Shown one piece after another: positions 1 to 8,335 of a stretch of DNA of 32,068 nucleotides. This DNA is from Candidatus Polarisedimenticola svalbardensis (lineage in GTDB: Bacteria > Acidobacteriota > Polarisedimenticolia > Polarisedimenticolales > Polarisedimenticolaceae), in the NCBI GenBank assembly GCA_014764515.1, contig JACXWD010000039.1, positions 1 through 32,068 of the forward strand, read 5' to 3'. The position numbers were made by a program, and so were the translations under genes. The notes beneath the pieces were generated by a model. The model was not told the origin of the DNA and made no database searches. It was given only the letters and a program-made list of their open reading frames with translations. Each line of letters begins with the position of its first letter. Within the stretch, counting starts at the first letter, position 1.

Positions 1-2
1 CC

Positions 3-917
3 AATATCAATTCATTCCGGTTGCTGGAGAAATACAGGCATCGGATCTGTGCCTTCAACGACGACATCCAGGGCACGGCGGCGGTGACCCTGGCCGGCCT
101 GTACTCCTCCTTGAGAATCACAGGGGGACAGTTGACCGATCAACGTCTTCTGTTCCTGGGAGCCGGCGGCGCCGGAATCGGGATCGGCGAGCTGATCGTG
201 TCCGCCATGCAGGTGGAAGGACTCTCGGAGGAAGAGGCCCGCAAGCGCTGCTGGTTCGTCGATTCCAAAGGTGTGGTGGTCAAGAGCCGGACCGACCTGC
301 AGGATCACAAGCTGGCCTTCGCCCACGACATGGATCCGGTTCCCGATTTCATGGCTGCCATCCGTGAACTGAAACCGACCGGCATCATCGGCGTATCCGG
401 CATGCCCGGCTCGTTCACCCGGGAGATGGTGGAGGAGATGTCCCGGATCAATGAGAGGCCGATGGTGTTCGCCCTTTCCAACCCGACCTCCAAGGCGGAA
501 TGCACGGCGGAGGATGCCTACCGCTGGTCCGACGGCAAGGCGGTGTTCGCCAGCGGCAGCCCGTTCGATCCGGTTGAACTGAACGGCAGGACCCTGGTGC
601 CGGGGCAGGGCAACAACGCCTACATCTTCCCCGGGGTCGGCCTGGGAGTGGTGGTGTCCCAGGCAAGACACGTCACCGACGAGATGTTTGCGGCAGCCGC
701 GCGGGCCCTGGCCATGGAGGTTTCGGAGGACGATCTGGCCAAGGGCCGGATCTATCCCTCGCTGGCCAGGATTCGTGAGGTCTCCCTTGCCATCGCAGCT
801 GCGGTGGCCGCTGTGGCGTACGAAAGCGATCTGGCAGGGGCAGCTGAACCGGAGGACATCCCGGCCCGGATTCGGGAAGAGATGTTTGAGCCGGTTTACA
901 GGCGTTTTTCGCTCTAA
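3..917 (+). CDS. NAD(P)-dependent malic enzyme, C-terminal part (5' end outside window)
   Basis: Oxidatively decarboxylates malate to pyruvate in the cytoplasm. The reading frame is open to the left edge, so only about 304 C-terminal residues of a protein usually near 550 residues are present. Visible family motifs are FNDDIQGTAAV near the start (metal and substrate region), the dinucleotide-binding GAGGAGIGIGE, the strand ending in FVDSKG, the SNPTSKAEC segment, and ASGSPFDPV followed by GQGNNAYIFPG. These match the large 'eukaryotic-type' malic enzyme family, which also includes E. coli MaeA, rather than the shorter bacterial form. NAD versus NADP preference cannot be decided from what is seen. 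The frame ends at a TAA, and 138 bases without a clear intrinsic terminator separate it from the OmpA-family gene. No frameshift or truncation is seen apart from the window edge. Confidence 0.95.
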   Translation, partial: NINSFRLLEKYRHRICAFNDDIQGTAAVTLAGLYSSLRITGGQLTDQRLLFLGAGGAGIGIGELIVSAMQVEGLSEEEARKRCWFVDSKGVVVKSRTDLQDHKLAFAHDMDPVPDFMAAIRELKPTGIIGVSGMPGSFTREMVEEMSRINERPMVFALSNPTSKAECTAEDAYRWSDGKAVFASGSPFDPVELNGRTLVPGQGNNAYIFPGVGLGVVVSQARHVTDEMFAAAARALAMEVSEDDLAKGRIYPSLARIREVSLAIAAAVAAVAYESDLAGAAEPEDIPARIREEMFEPVYRRFSL

Positions 918-1055
918 ATCGACTGTCTTTAAGCACCTATAGAAAAAGTTTCTTCAGGGATGTGACCTTCTTCCCTTTGCACCGGTCTATCTATATCCTG
1001 TGACCGAAAACCGTTGCGCGAACATGGACGAACGGTTTACCTGGAGGACACATTG

Positions 1056-2444
1056 ATGCGAGTGAAAGTATTGAAAGTTTGCGCTGTGTTGATCAGCATC
1101 GTAGCCGTGATCTCCGCCGTTCCGGCGGTCGCCGGCGAAGGTGAGGTCGGCGTTCTTTTGGGGGGCACGTTCTTCGACGGTGATCTTACCGGCGAAAGCA
1201 AGTTCAACCATATTAACGAGACCTACGGCGTTCGGGGCGCCTACCTGTGGGGCGACCGGTTCGGCTGGTTTGCTGACTACACAATGACCAACGTTGAGTT
1301 CGCCCACTCTGGTGGATTCAGTTTCGATCTGAATGAACTCCGGACCGGTATGGAGTTCTTCATCCACCCTGCCGAACGGCGTTACCGTACATTCGTTGCG
1401 GCCGGCGTAGGCCTCATGGATATGGACTTCGGCTTTGACAGTGTGGACCGCACCCTGGCCTCACTGGGTATCGGCGGCCGCTGGGAGATCGGTGACCATG
1501 GCCGGGCCCGTTGGGAAATCCGGGCCGAGCAAAGCCTGGACGATGATGGTCTGGGCGGTGTGGATCTGACCAACATCCAGGCTCTTTTCGGCCTGGGCTG
1601 GGGATCCGGCGGTGACCCTGCCGACACGGACGGCGACGGTGTCCGTGACCGCAAGGACAACTGCCCCGACACCCCCCGCGGCGCCACCGTGGACGAGAAC
1701 GGCTGTCCCAAGGACAGTGACGGCGACGGCGTCATGGACGGCATCGACAAGTGCCCCGACACTCCGGACGGCGCCATGGTCGACGCCAAGGGCTGCCCGG
1801 TAGACGGTGACGGCGACGGCGTGTTCGATGGTCTGGACAAGTGCCCGGACACCCCCAGGGGCGCCACCGTGGACGCCAAGGGTTGCCCGAAAGACAGCGA
1901 TGGCGACGGTGTCCTGGATGGCATCGACAAGTGCCCCGATACTCCCAAGGGTGTCAAGGTAGACGCCAAGGGCTGCCGGGTCGATGTGGACAGCGATGGC
2001 GATGGCGTTGTGGACCGTCTGGACAAGTGCCCCAACACCCCGAAGGGTGTCAAGGTCGATGCCACCGGTTGCCCGCTGGCCAAAAAGTTGTTCGAGGAAG
2101 AGAAAGCCTCCCTGGTCCTCGAGGGTGTGAACTTCGAGACCAACAGCGCCGTGCTCACCGCAGGATCCACCTCGGTCCTCAACAAGGTGGTTGCGTCTCT
2201 CAAGGCCTGGCCGGATGTACGGGTTGAAGTGGCCGGCCACACCGACAGTGTCGGTCGTGCCGCGTACAACAAGACCCTCTCGGAGAAACGAGCCGAATCG
2301 GTCAGGGCGTTCCTGGCAACTGCCGGTATCGGCGGTTCCCGCCTGGAAGCCAAGGGCTACGGCGAAGAGATGCCGATTGCCGACAACAGCACCGACAGAG
2401 GCAAAGCCGCCAACCGTCGGGTCGAGCTGAAGAAACTGAACTAA
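1056..2444 (+). CDS. OmpA-family outer-membrane protein with thrombospondin type 3 repeats
   Basis: A 462-residue envelope protein expected to link the outer membrane to peptidoglycan. The ATG at 1056 is preferred because GGAGG lies 8 nt upstream and the protein then opens with a typical signal peptide ending in PAVA before GEGE. An in-frame upstream start at 1014 would add 14 residues ahead of the signal peptide. Residues about 25-185 look like a small beta-barrel (alternating aromatic and polar strands). Five Ca-binding DxDGDGV...DKCPDTP repeats then fill about residues 190-341, followed by a C-terminal OmpA domain with NFETNSAVL, the peptidoglycan-binding AGHTDSVG and NRRVELKKLN. The repeat block probably forms a rigid calcium-stabilised stalk. 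A strong intrinsic terminator follows 21 nt after the stop, so this is probably a single-gene transcript end. Assignment is firm; the natural ligand or exact role is not known. Confidence 0.95.
   Translation: MRVKVLKVCAVLISIVAVISAVPAVAGEGEVGVLLGGTFFDGDLTGESKFNHINETYGVRGAYLWGDRFGWFADYTMTNVEFAHSGGFSFDLNELRTGMEFFIHPAERRYRTFVAAGVGLMDMDFGFDSVDRTLASLGIGGRWEIGDHGRARWEIRAEQSLDDDGLGGVDLTNIQALFGLGWGSGGDPADTDGDGVRDRKDNCPDTPRGATVDENGCPKDSDGDGVMDGIDKCPDTPDGAMVDAKGCPVDGDGDGVFDGLDKCPDTPRGATVDAKGCPKDSDGDGVLDGIDKCPDTPKGVKVDAKGCRVDVDSDGDGVVDRLDKCPNTPKGVKVDATGCPLAKKLFEEEKASLVLEGVNFETNSAVLTAGSTSVLNKVVASLKAWPDVRVEVAGHTDSVGRAAYNKTLSEKRAESVRAFLATAGIGGSRLEAKGYGEEMPIADNSTDRGKAANRRVELKKLN
1623..2078 (+). repeat. Five tandem thrombospondin type 3 coding repeats
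   Basis: In-frame tandem units begin at 1623, 1713, 1803, 1893 and 1989. Four are 90 bp and the fourth is 96 bp, with an extra Asp-Val pair. Each encodes D-x-D-G-D-G-V, then DKCPDTP or a close variant, then VDA(K/T)GC, with two cysteines per unit. DNA identity between units is high, so copy number could vary between strains by slippage or recombination. Confidence 0.9.
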
Positions 2445-2465
2445 ACGTTTGACAAGCCGCGCCAG

Positions 2466-2514
2466 CGGGGTGGTCGTCTTCCATGGTGGAGGGTGGCCGC
2501 CCCGTTTTTTTTTT
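2466..2514 (+). terminator. Rho-independent terminator after the OmpA-family gene
   Basis: Bases 2466-2475 pair with 2495-2504 over 10 bp, including two G-T pairs, and are followed directly by ten T residues (2505-2514). It starts 21 nt after the OmpA-family stop codon and ends 37 nt before the VWA gene start. This separates the two transcripts and argues against any start for the VWA gene upstream of 2552. Confidence 0.9.
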
Positions 2515-2551
2515 GGCGTACACTGGAAAGGCCCCACACTGGAGGCCGATC

Positions 2552-3577
2552 ATGATTCGAGTGTTCCTCATCATCGCCCTGTTGCTGGCTCCGGCCGCCG
2601 CCGCCCAGGAGGATCTCTCCCTGGCCGACGATGTGGAAGTCACCCGTGTCGTGGTGGATATCAGGGCTGTGGACCCGAAAGGCGTGCCGATCGGCGGCCT
2701 GATTCCGGAAGATTTCGTGGTTCGAGTCGAAGGTGACCCGGTTCCGGTTTCCAGCCTGGACTGGGTGTCCGGTTCGGTGGCCCGGCTGAGCCCCGAGGAG
2801 GTGGCGGCGTTGCCTGATGACCACCCTCTCCGTTCCGGGGCAGGGGCAGGCCGGTTGATCGTCATTTTCTTCCAGCGCTCCCTGGTCCCGACCCGGATCG
2901 CCGGCACCATGAGAATGCTCCAGGAGACGCGGGAGTTCGTGGGCCGGCTCCAGGACAATGATTACGTGGCCACGGTCTTTTTCCAGTCCCACCTGGAACT
3001 GGTTCAGGACTTTACCAACGACAAGCAGAAGATCCTGGCGATCCTGGACGATCAGATCGTGCCTTACAGAACCCAGCCGCCAGCCGAGCCGGGGCCGTAT
3101 CCGTCCCTGGCGGCCTTTTTCGACGTGCAGGCGGGACTGGATGCGGCGACGCCGGAGCACGGTCTGCGGGTGACGGCCGAAGCGCTGAAGGAGATCCCCG
3201 GATCCAAGAGCATGCTGTTCGTCGGCTGGGGGGTTGGAATCATGGTCGGGGGTGTTGTCAAAATGCGGCCGGAATACGAACCGGCCCGCCAGGCCCTGGC
3301 CGAGGCCCGGGTCAGCGTGTTCTCCCTGGATGTCACCCGGGCTGATTATCATTCACTGGAAGGGCCGCTGATCCGGATGGCCCTCGATACCGGCGGTTTC
3401 TATGTGAGAACCTACGACAACGCCAACGTCGCCATGGGGGCGGTGGAGAAGGCGATCGCCGGTCACTATGTGCTGGCGTTCGAAAAGCCCCAGCTTCCGG
3501 AAGGACGTCACCGCATGCGGATACGGCTTAAAAACCACAAAGGCGTGGTGTACCACCGCGAGTATTACAACGACTGA
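2552..3577 (+). CDS. Secreted VWA-domain protein, acidobacterial TIGR03436-like
   Basis: A 341-residue exported protein with a von Willebrand factor type A-like fold; function unknown. The ATG at 2552 is chosen because GGAGG sits 6 nt upstream and the protein then starts with a clean signal peptide (MIRVFLIIALLLAPAAAAQ). The frame is open further left, to 2483, but that extension runs through the terminator. The mature N-terminus (VVVDIRAVDPKGVPIGGL, then PEDFVVRVEG) is the beta-strand module found before the VWA domain in acidobacterial family members. The segments LIVIFFQRSL and KSMLFVGWGVG fit the core strands, but the classical MIDAS DxSxS is not evident: the first strand reads FFQRSLVPT. 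Metal-dependent adhesion is therefore uncertain. The last 13 bases overlap the convergent DUF2061 gene. The protein was placed by overall resemblance, so family-level confidence is good but function is not assignable. Confidence 0.85.
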   Translation: MIRVFLIIALLLAPAAAAQEDLSLADDVEVTRVVVDIRAVDPKGVPIGGLIPEDFVVRVEGDPVPVSSLDWVSGSVARLSPEEVAALPDDHPLRSGAGAGRLIVIFFQRSLVPTRIAGTMRMLQETREFVGRLQDNDYVATVFFQSHLELVQDFTNDKQKILAILDDQIVPYRTQPPAEPGPYPSLAAFFDVQAGLDAATPEHGLRVTAEALKEIPGSKSMLFVGWGVGIMVGGVVKMRPEYEPARQALAEARVSVFSLDVTRADYHSLEGPLIRMALDTGGFYVRTYDNANVAMGAVEKAIAGHYVLAFEKPQLPEGRHRMRIRLKNHKGVVYHREYYND

Positions 3578-3810
3578 CGCTGCATCGGTTTCCGCACCGT
3601 ACCCCAGGGGACAAGCTGCCACGCCCGTTCGTGCAGATAATAAATAAGGAGCTTGGCCAGGATTTCGATGCCGCCGATCCGAACCGCCTGGTTGAGTTCA
3701 CCGGTGATCAAGTAAGCGATCAGGATCGTGGCCGCTGTGGCCAGGGTTCGCCAGGAGATCGCCTTCAGTATGCTGCGGAGTCTGGATTCACGGGATGACC
3801 TGCTTTTCAT
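3565..3810 (-). CDS. DUF2061 small membrane protein
   Basis: An 81-residue protein resembling the DUF2061 (PF09834) family. The key pattern is the SILKAISWRTLAT opening, a hydrophobic helix (AATILIAYLITG), then GGIEILAKLLIYYLHERAW ending near W..VPWG. The LKA.(S/T)WR...YY.HER.W layout is the family hallmark. One or two inner-membrane helices are likely. The biochemical role of the family is unknown; in other bacteria it is often found alone or beside sulfur-assimilation genes, but nothing here supports that link. The gene converges on the VWA gene with a 13-bp overlap of the 3' ends. It diverges from the RND exporter gene across only 61 bases, so the two promoters must be close or shared. Confidence 0.85.
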   Translation of the reverse strand: MKSRSSRESRLRSILKAISWRTLATAATILIAYLITGELNQAVRIGGIEILAKLLIYYLHERAWQLVPWGTVRKPMQRQSL

Positions 3811-3871
3811 TCATGGCTCCTGCTCATGGATTCCCACAGGGTAGCAGCCGGCGATCTGCTAAAGTCGCCAC

Positions 3872-6595
3872 GTGATGTTCCGGCACCTGACCAGCAGCAC
3901 CCTGGATCGAATCACCGCCCACCCCAAGCGTGTGCTGGCCGCGTTCCTGTTGTTGACGGCGGTGGCGGTGTTGCTTGGCGCCAGGATTGAATTCCGGGAC
4001 TCGCGGTCGGACCTGGCCGCTGCAGACGATCCGGAGCAGGCCCGCTTCCAGAAACTTATTGATGACTTCAACGGCTCGGAGGCGCTGGTGGTGGCGGTGG
4101 AGCCGGTTGCCGGTGTCGACCTCGACCCGCTCGTGCTCAGACGGTTCACCGACGAACTGGCAAAGCGGATCGGCCGGTTGTCCGTTGTCGATACGGTGTT
4201 CCATCGCGTGGAGGTGGAACGCCTCCTGGTCGGTTCACTCTGGTCCCTGCCGCCTCAGGATCTTGTTCGGACGGTGGATCAGGTTGAGGAGCTGTTACCC
4301 GGTCTTCAGGCGTTGCTCGGTCGGTTCGGTCCGGAAGCGTTGACCCGGTTCATCGACAACATGATGCAGTCCGGCGCCGGCGCCGCCCTGACCCCGGAAG
4401 ATCGGGAAGAAGGGATCGGACGGCTGGTTGAACTGCTGGCGGTTCAGAAGCGGTTTCTTGAGAACCCTGAAGAGCTTGTGTCCCGCCTGGAGCACGCCGG
4501 GCTGATGCAGCTCCTGGCCGCCGGCGCCGGTGAATCCGGGGCCGACGGTTATCTGGCCACATCCGACGGCAGGACCCTGTTCCTGTTTGTCTCGCCTGCG
4601 GACACCAGCGACGCCCTCCCGGCCCAGCGAGCTCTGGTGGACGCGGTGCGGCAGGCGGCGGCCCTGCTGGTCCTGGAACGGCCCGGTTTTCAGATCGGCC
4701 TTACTGGCCAACCGGCCCTGGTGGTGGAAGAGATGGCGGCGATCTCGACCGATACCTGGAAAACCTCAGCGCTAGCGATTGCCGGTGTTTTGCTCCTGAC
4801 CCTTCTGGTGTTCCGATGGAAGTTCCATGCGGTGCTGGTTCTGGCGGCGCTGGCCACCGGCGTCGCCCTGGCCCTGGGAGCGGTCTACCTGGAACTCGGC
4901 TACCTCAATCTGATCACCTCGTCGTTCATCTCTACCCTGATCGGGGTCGGGATCGCTTACGGAATCCACCCGGTCTCGGAATATGAGCTGATGGGGGCCC
5001 ATACGGTGCCTCCGGAGGAATCGGTGAAGAAGGCGTACCGTCATACAGGTGCGGCAGTGACCACCGCCGGGGTCACCACGGCGGCCGCATTCTTCTCCAT
5101 TGTGCTGATGGATTTCAAGGGGTTCGCCGAACTGGGGGTCGTAGCCGGAGGCGGAGTTCTTCTTTGCCTGCTCTCCGCGCTGGTGCTCCTCCCTGCACTC
5201 CTGGTTCTTCACGCCCGCTACCGGCGCAAGCGCGGCGTGGGACGAACGCGGGCCCAGGTGACGGCGGCCATGGACCGGTTGTGGCTGGAGCGAGGGGCGG
5301 TCTACGCCTGCCGGTTCCCCCGCACCGTAAGTGTCATCGCCCTGATGATCACGGCGGCGGCGTTATGGTCGGCGTTCGGGATCCGGTTCGACACCAATAT
5401 TCTGAAGCTGGTCCCGGCCGGCCTGGAATCGGTGCGCTATCAGGAGAAGATGACCTCGGAATCGGAATTCTCGCCGGTGTTCAGTGTCGTTGCCGTAGAC
5501 CGGCCGGATGAACTGGAGGCGATACGGTCCGGCGCCGAAGGGATGGATTCAATCCTGCGAGTCGATTCCCTGTTGCGGTTCCTCCCGGTGGATCCGGATC
5601 GTTCCTCCGGGCCGATCAAGCGTCTGGCCACCCTCGTTCGATCGGTTCCGGTAAGTGATGCGGAAGGCGGCGTCGATGCCGCCGGTCTCCTGGAAGCGCT
5701 GTCCGGCCTGGCGGACCGTCTGGCCGATGCTGCCGACGATGCGTTCGGCGCCGGTCTGGGCGGTATCGCAGGTTCCCTGGAGGAGGCGCTTGAGACAGTC
5801 GAGGACAGCGCGGCCCTGGTTCAGTCCGCCGGACCGGAACAGGTGGCCCGCTGGGACGCGGCGGTCCCCTTGGTGGAGACCTGGCTGATACAGGCGAGGG
5901 CAGAGCTTATTGCCGCCTCCGAAACAGTTCCGCCGGGGCCCTCCGATCTCCCGGAGTCCATACGAAGTCGCTTCATGACCCGCAGCGGCCGGTTTCTGGC
6001 GTTCCTTCAACCTGCCGGCGACGTATTCGATCCCCGGTTCCTGGAGGGTTACGTCAAGGAATGCCGAACTGTTTCCCGTGAGTCCACCGGCTTCCCCATC
6101 GTGTTCCATCACATGTCCCGCAGGATCACTTCCGGGTTTTACAGGGCGGTGGCGGTCGGGGCGGTGATGGTGTTCCTGGTCCTGCTGCTGGACTACCGGC
6201 GTCTGGGACCAGCGCTGCTGGCCCTGGTGCCGCTCCTGGTCGGGATGATCTGGATGCTCGGTTGCATGAGACTTCTGAACCTTCAGTTCAACTTTGCCAA
6301 CCTGGTGGCGGTGCCGCTGATTATCGGGGTCGGCATCGACAACGGCGTGCATATCGTCCACCGTCTGCTGTACGAGGGCGATGAAGGTATGTCGATCGTG
6401 CTCCGCCACACCGGGAGGGCGATCCTGATCGCCTCCCTCACCACGATGATCGGTTTCGGCTCCCTGGCTTTCGCTTCCCATCGTGGCATGTCGGGCCTGG
6501 GGCTCATCCTGTTGCTGGGAGTCGGCGCCTGCCTGATCACCTCCACGGTCGTACTGCCGAACCTGCTGGTGGCGACAGGGCGCGTGCGACGGTAG
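3872..6595 (+). CDS. RND/MMPL-superfamily transporter (HpnN-like architecture)
   Basis: A 907-residue inner-membrane protein with the duplicated RND layout. TM1 (about 20-38) is followed by a large periplasmic domain (about 40-295) and a five-helix block (about 297-450). A second copy follows: a TM near 490, a periplasmic loop to about 755, and five helices to the C-terminus. The length and single-chain design match MMPL and hopanoid-transporter (HpnN) relatives, which move lipids or hydrophobic molecules using the proton gradient; no hopanoid genes are nearby. The second half has GVGIDNGVH with Asp at the expected relay position in TM4, while the first half reads GVGIAYGIH, with Ala there. 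The start is GTG at 3872 or ATG at 3875; neither has a clear ribosome site. It is the first gene of the envelope operon, 37 nt ahead of the solute-binding-like gene. Substrate unknown. Confidence 0.9.
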   Translation: MMFRHLTSSTLDRITAHPKRVLAAFLLLTAVAVLLGARIEFRDSRSDLAAADDPEQARFQKLIDDFNGSEALVVAVEPVAGVDLDPLVLRRFTDELAKRIGRLSVVDTVFHRVEVERLLVGSLWSLPPQDLVRTVDQVEELLPGLQALLGRFGPEALTRFIDNMMQSGAGAALTPEDREEGIGRLVELLAVQKRFLENPEELVSRLEHAGLMQLLAAGAGESGADGYLATSDGRTLFLFVSPADTSDALPAQRALVDAVRQAAALLVLERPGFQIGLTGQPALVVEEMAAISTDTWKTSALAIAGVLLLTLLVFRWKFHAVLVLAALATGVALALGAVYLELGYLNLITSSFISTLIGVGIAYGIHPVSEYELMGAHTVPPEESVKKAYRHTGAAVTTAGVTTAAAFFSIVLMDFKGFAELGVVAGGGVLLCLLSALVLLPALLVLHARYRRKRGVGRTRAQVTAAMDRLWLERGAVYACRFPRTVSVIALMITAAALWSAFGIRFDTNILKLVPAGLESVRYQEKMTSESEFSPVFSVVAVDRPDELEAIRSGAEGMDSILRVDSLLRFLPVDPDRSSGPIKRLATLVRSVPVSDAEGGVDAAGLLEALSGLADRLADAADDAFGAGLGGIAGSLEEALETVEDSAALVQSAGPEQVARWDAAVPLVETWLIQARAELIAASETVPPGPSDLPESIRSRFMTRSGRFLAFLQPAGDVFDPRFLEGYVKECRTVSRESTGFPIVFHHMSRRITSGFYRAVAVGAVMVFLVLLLDYRRLGPALLALVPLLVGMIWMLGCMRLLNLQFNFANLVAVPLIIGVGIDNGVHIVHRLLYEGDEGMSIVLRHTGRAILIASLTTMIGFGSLAFASHRGMSGLGLILLLGVGACLITSTVVLPNLLVATGRVRR

Positions 6596-6632
6596 CGCCG
6601 GGGTGGGTTAAACTTTCCCGTGGAGGAATCAG

Positions 6633-7454
6633 TTGTTCCGAACTGCCCTGATCCTGATGCTCTGCCTGGTGCCGGCAGTACCTGCAGCTTCGCAGGACTG
6701 TCTGGTTTTCTGCGCGCCTGGGTACCCGGGAACCACCGACGAGGCCCAGCCGACCATGGACCGGTTTGCCGGCGGACTGGCCGCTGCGGCGGGTTGGGAG
6801 CCTGGCGGGCTGGCCGCCGTGTATTACCCGTCCGGACCTGCCGGACTGGAACGCCTCCAAACCCCGGATGTGGTCCTGGCCATGGTGACCCTGCCGTTCT
6901 ACTTGAAACATGGAGAAACGCTGAAGCTGGATCCGGTCCTCGCCGCGGTGGCTGCCGGCGAAGGGGACGGTGCGTGGAGCCTGGTGGCTGCCCGGGACCG
7001 GTTGAAACAGCCGGGCGACCTGTCGGGATGGACCGTCACCGGCCTGCCCGCCTACCATCCAGGGCTGGTTCGCGGACCGGTTCTGTCCGGGTGGGGGGAT
7101 CTCCCGGAGGATACCGAACTCAAGTTCACCTCCCGGGTGCTTTCATCCCTGAGGAAGGCGTCCCGGGGTGAGAACCTGGCGGTGCTGCTGGACAAGACCC
7201 AGGTCGAAGCGCTGCCCTCCCTGCCCTACGCCGAAAGTCTGGAAGTTGTTTACCGTTCCGGGCCGATGCCGACCAGCCTGCTCTGTGTTGTGGACGGCAG
7301 GTTGCCCGAGGAGCGGCGCACCGGGTTGATCCGCTCCCTTCCAGGTCTAGAGGACAGCGCTGCAGGGGCCGCCCTGCTGGAGACGATCCGGCTGGAGAGG
7401 TTCGTTGCTCTGGATCGCGCAGCACTTCAGCGCATCGCCGGGGCGTCGGATTGA
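6633..7454 (+). CDS. Periplasmic solute-binding-like protein (PhnD/TRAP-P-like), TTG start
   Basis: A 273-residue exported protein. TTG at 6633 has GGAGG 6 nt upstream and gives a signal peptide directly (MFRTALILMLCLVPAVPAASQ); no ATG gives a better fit. The body has alternating strand and helix segments with features of two-lobed periplasmic binding proteins: a modest-sized first lobe ending in PDVVLAMVTLPFYL, then a WSLVAARDRLKQPGDLSGWTV segment like the 'L.dLkGk.v' motif of PhnD/SsuA-type proteins, and a C-terminal helical segment. No permease or ATPase partner lies nearby. The RND gene precedes it by 37 nt, and the TatT-like lipoprotein follows with a 4-nt overlap. In TatP-TatT systems a binding protein pairs with such a lipoprotein, so the same may hold here; this is inference. 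Ligand unknown. An alternative is a degenerate binding fold used as an adaptor for the exporter. Confidence 0.65.
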   Translation: MFRTALILMLCLVPAVPAASQDCLVFCAPGYPGTTDEAQPTMDRFAGGLAAAAGWEPGGLAAVYYPSGPAGLERLQTPDVVLAMVTLPFYLKHGETLKLDPVLAAVAAGEGDGAWSLVAARDRLKQPGDLSGWTVTGLPAYHPGLVRGPVLSGWGDLPEDTELKFTSRVLSSLRKASRGENLAVLLDKTQVEALPSLPYAESLEVVYRSGPMPTSLLCVVDGRLPEERRTGLIRSLPGLEDSAAGAALLETIRLERFVALDRAALQRIAGASD

Positions 7455-8335
7455 AGCAGTACAAGATCCTGGCGCTTGCCCTCCTTATCCTGGCCGGCGC
7501 CGCCGGCTGCGTTCCGGCGCTGCGGGAAGCACCGGATCTCCACCAGGTGGCTGATGCAGTCTCGGAAGCCGAGGCCGAGGCCCGGTATCGTGAAGCGCTG
7601 GACCTGTTCGCAACCCGCCGGGACGAGGCGGTTCGGCAGGCCGGCACGTTGCTCCGGGAGTCGGCCGGATCGCTGGACGACCCGACGGCAGCACTCCTGT
7701 CCCTGGTGGAAGTCCTGGTCTGGCAGGTGGAGCACGAACCGGACCCGAACAGCCGGGAGGACCTGGCAACCGGTGCGGTCCATGCCGGGCAGTGGTGCCT
7801 GGACGCTTCCCCCGAACGACCGGCCTGTCGCTATCGCCTGGCAATTGCCGTCGGCGTTCAGGCCAGGGAACGCCCTGGCACCGGCGTGGACGCCATGCCG
7901 CTCATGATCGAACTTCTGGAGGCGGCCCGCGCCGCCGGGCCGGAACTGGATCATGGTGGCCCGGACCGGGTCCTGGCCTTGCTGTACCTGAGGGCGCCTG
8001 GCTGGCCCACCGGTCCGGGAGACCCGGACCTGGGATATGAGCGTGCCTTGGCGGCTGCGGGGATTGCCCCGGATTTTCCGCCGAACCAGCTGGTCCTGGG
8101 AGAGGCGCTGGCCGCGGTGGACCGGGAGGAGGAGGCGGCGGAAGCGTATCGTGCCGCTCTCGTTCTTGCAGAGGCGCTGCAGGAAAGCGGCGGTCGGGAC
8201 GCCCGGGAATGGCGCCGGGAAGCGGAGAGCGCCTTGGCAGGGATGGGAGCCCGGCACTTGTCTCACCCGCCGAAACAGGGTAAGAAAGGTTCGGGCGCAT
8301 CGGTTCCCGAGGGGGAGAGGGTTCGAAAATGTTGA
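7451..8335 (+). CDS. TatT-like TPR lipoprotein (TRAP T-component family), TTG start
   Basis: A 294-residue predicted lipoprotein. Translation starts at TTG 7451, which overlaps the TGA of the previous gene (TTGA, 4 nt), a sign of translational coupling. The signal peptide ends in LAGAAGC, with Cys20 as the likely lipidated residue. The rest is helical. The segment around residues 175-240 (GGPDRVLALLYLRAPGWPTG, then E.AL..AGIAPDFPPNQLVLGEAL and a helix with EEAAEAYRAAL) resembles the TatT/TP0956 family. Those proteins have TPR-like helices and trimerise with a TRAP-type binding protein. The C-terminal 25 residues are basic and low-complexity and overlap the start of the next gene by 7 nt. It probably sits at the inner leaflet of the outer membrane, between the binding-like protein and outer-membrane parts. 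No TRAP membrane subunit (DctQ/M type) is in the window. Confidence 0.7.
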   Translation: MKQYKILALALLILAGAAGCVPALREAPDLHQVADAVSEAEAEARYREALDLFATRRDEAVRQAGTLLRESAGSLDDPTAALLSLVEVLVWQVEHEPDPNSREDLATGAVHAGQWCLDASPERPACRYRLAIAVGVQARERPGTGVDAMPLMIELLEAARAAGPELDHGGPDRVLALLYLRAPGWPTGPGDPDLGYERALAAAGIAPDFPPNQLVLGEALAAVDREEEAAEAYRAALVLAEALQESGGRDAREWRREAESALAGMGARHLSHPPKQGKKGSGASVPEGERVRKC

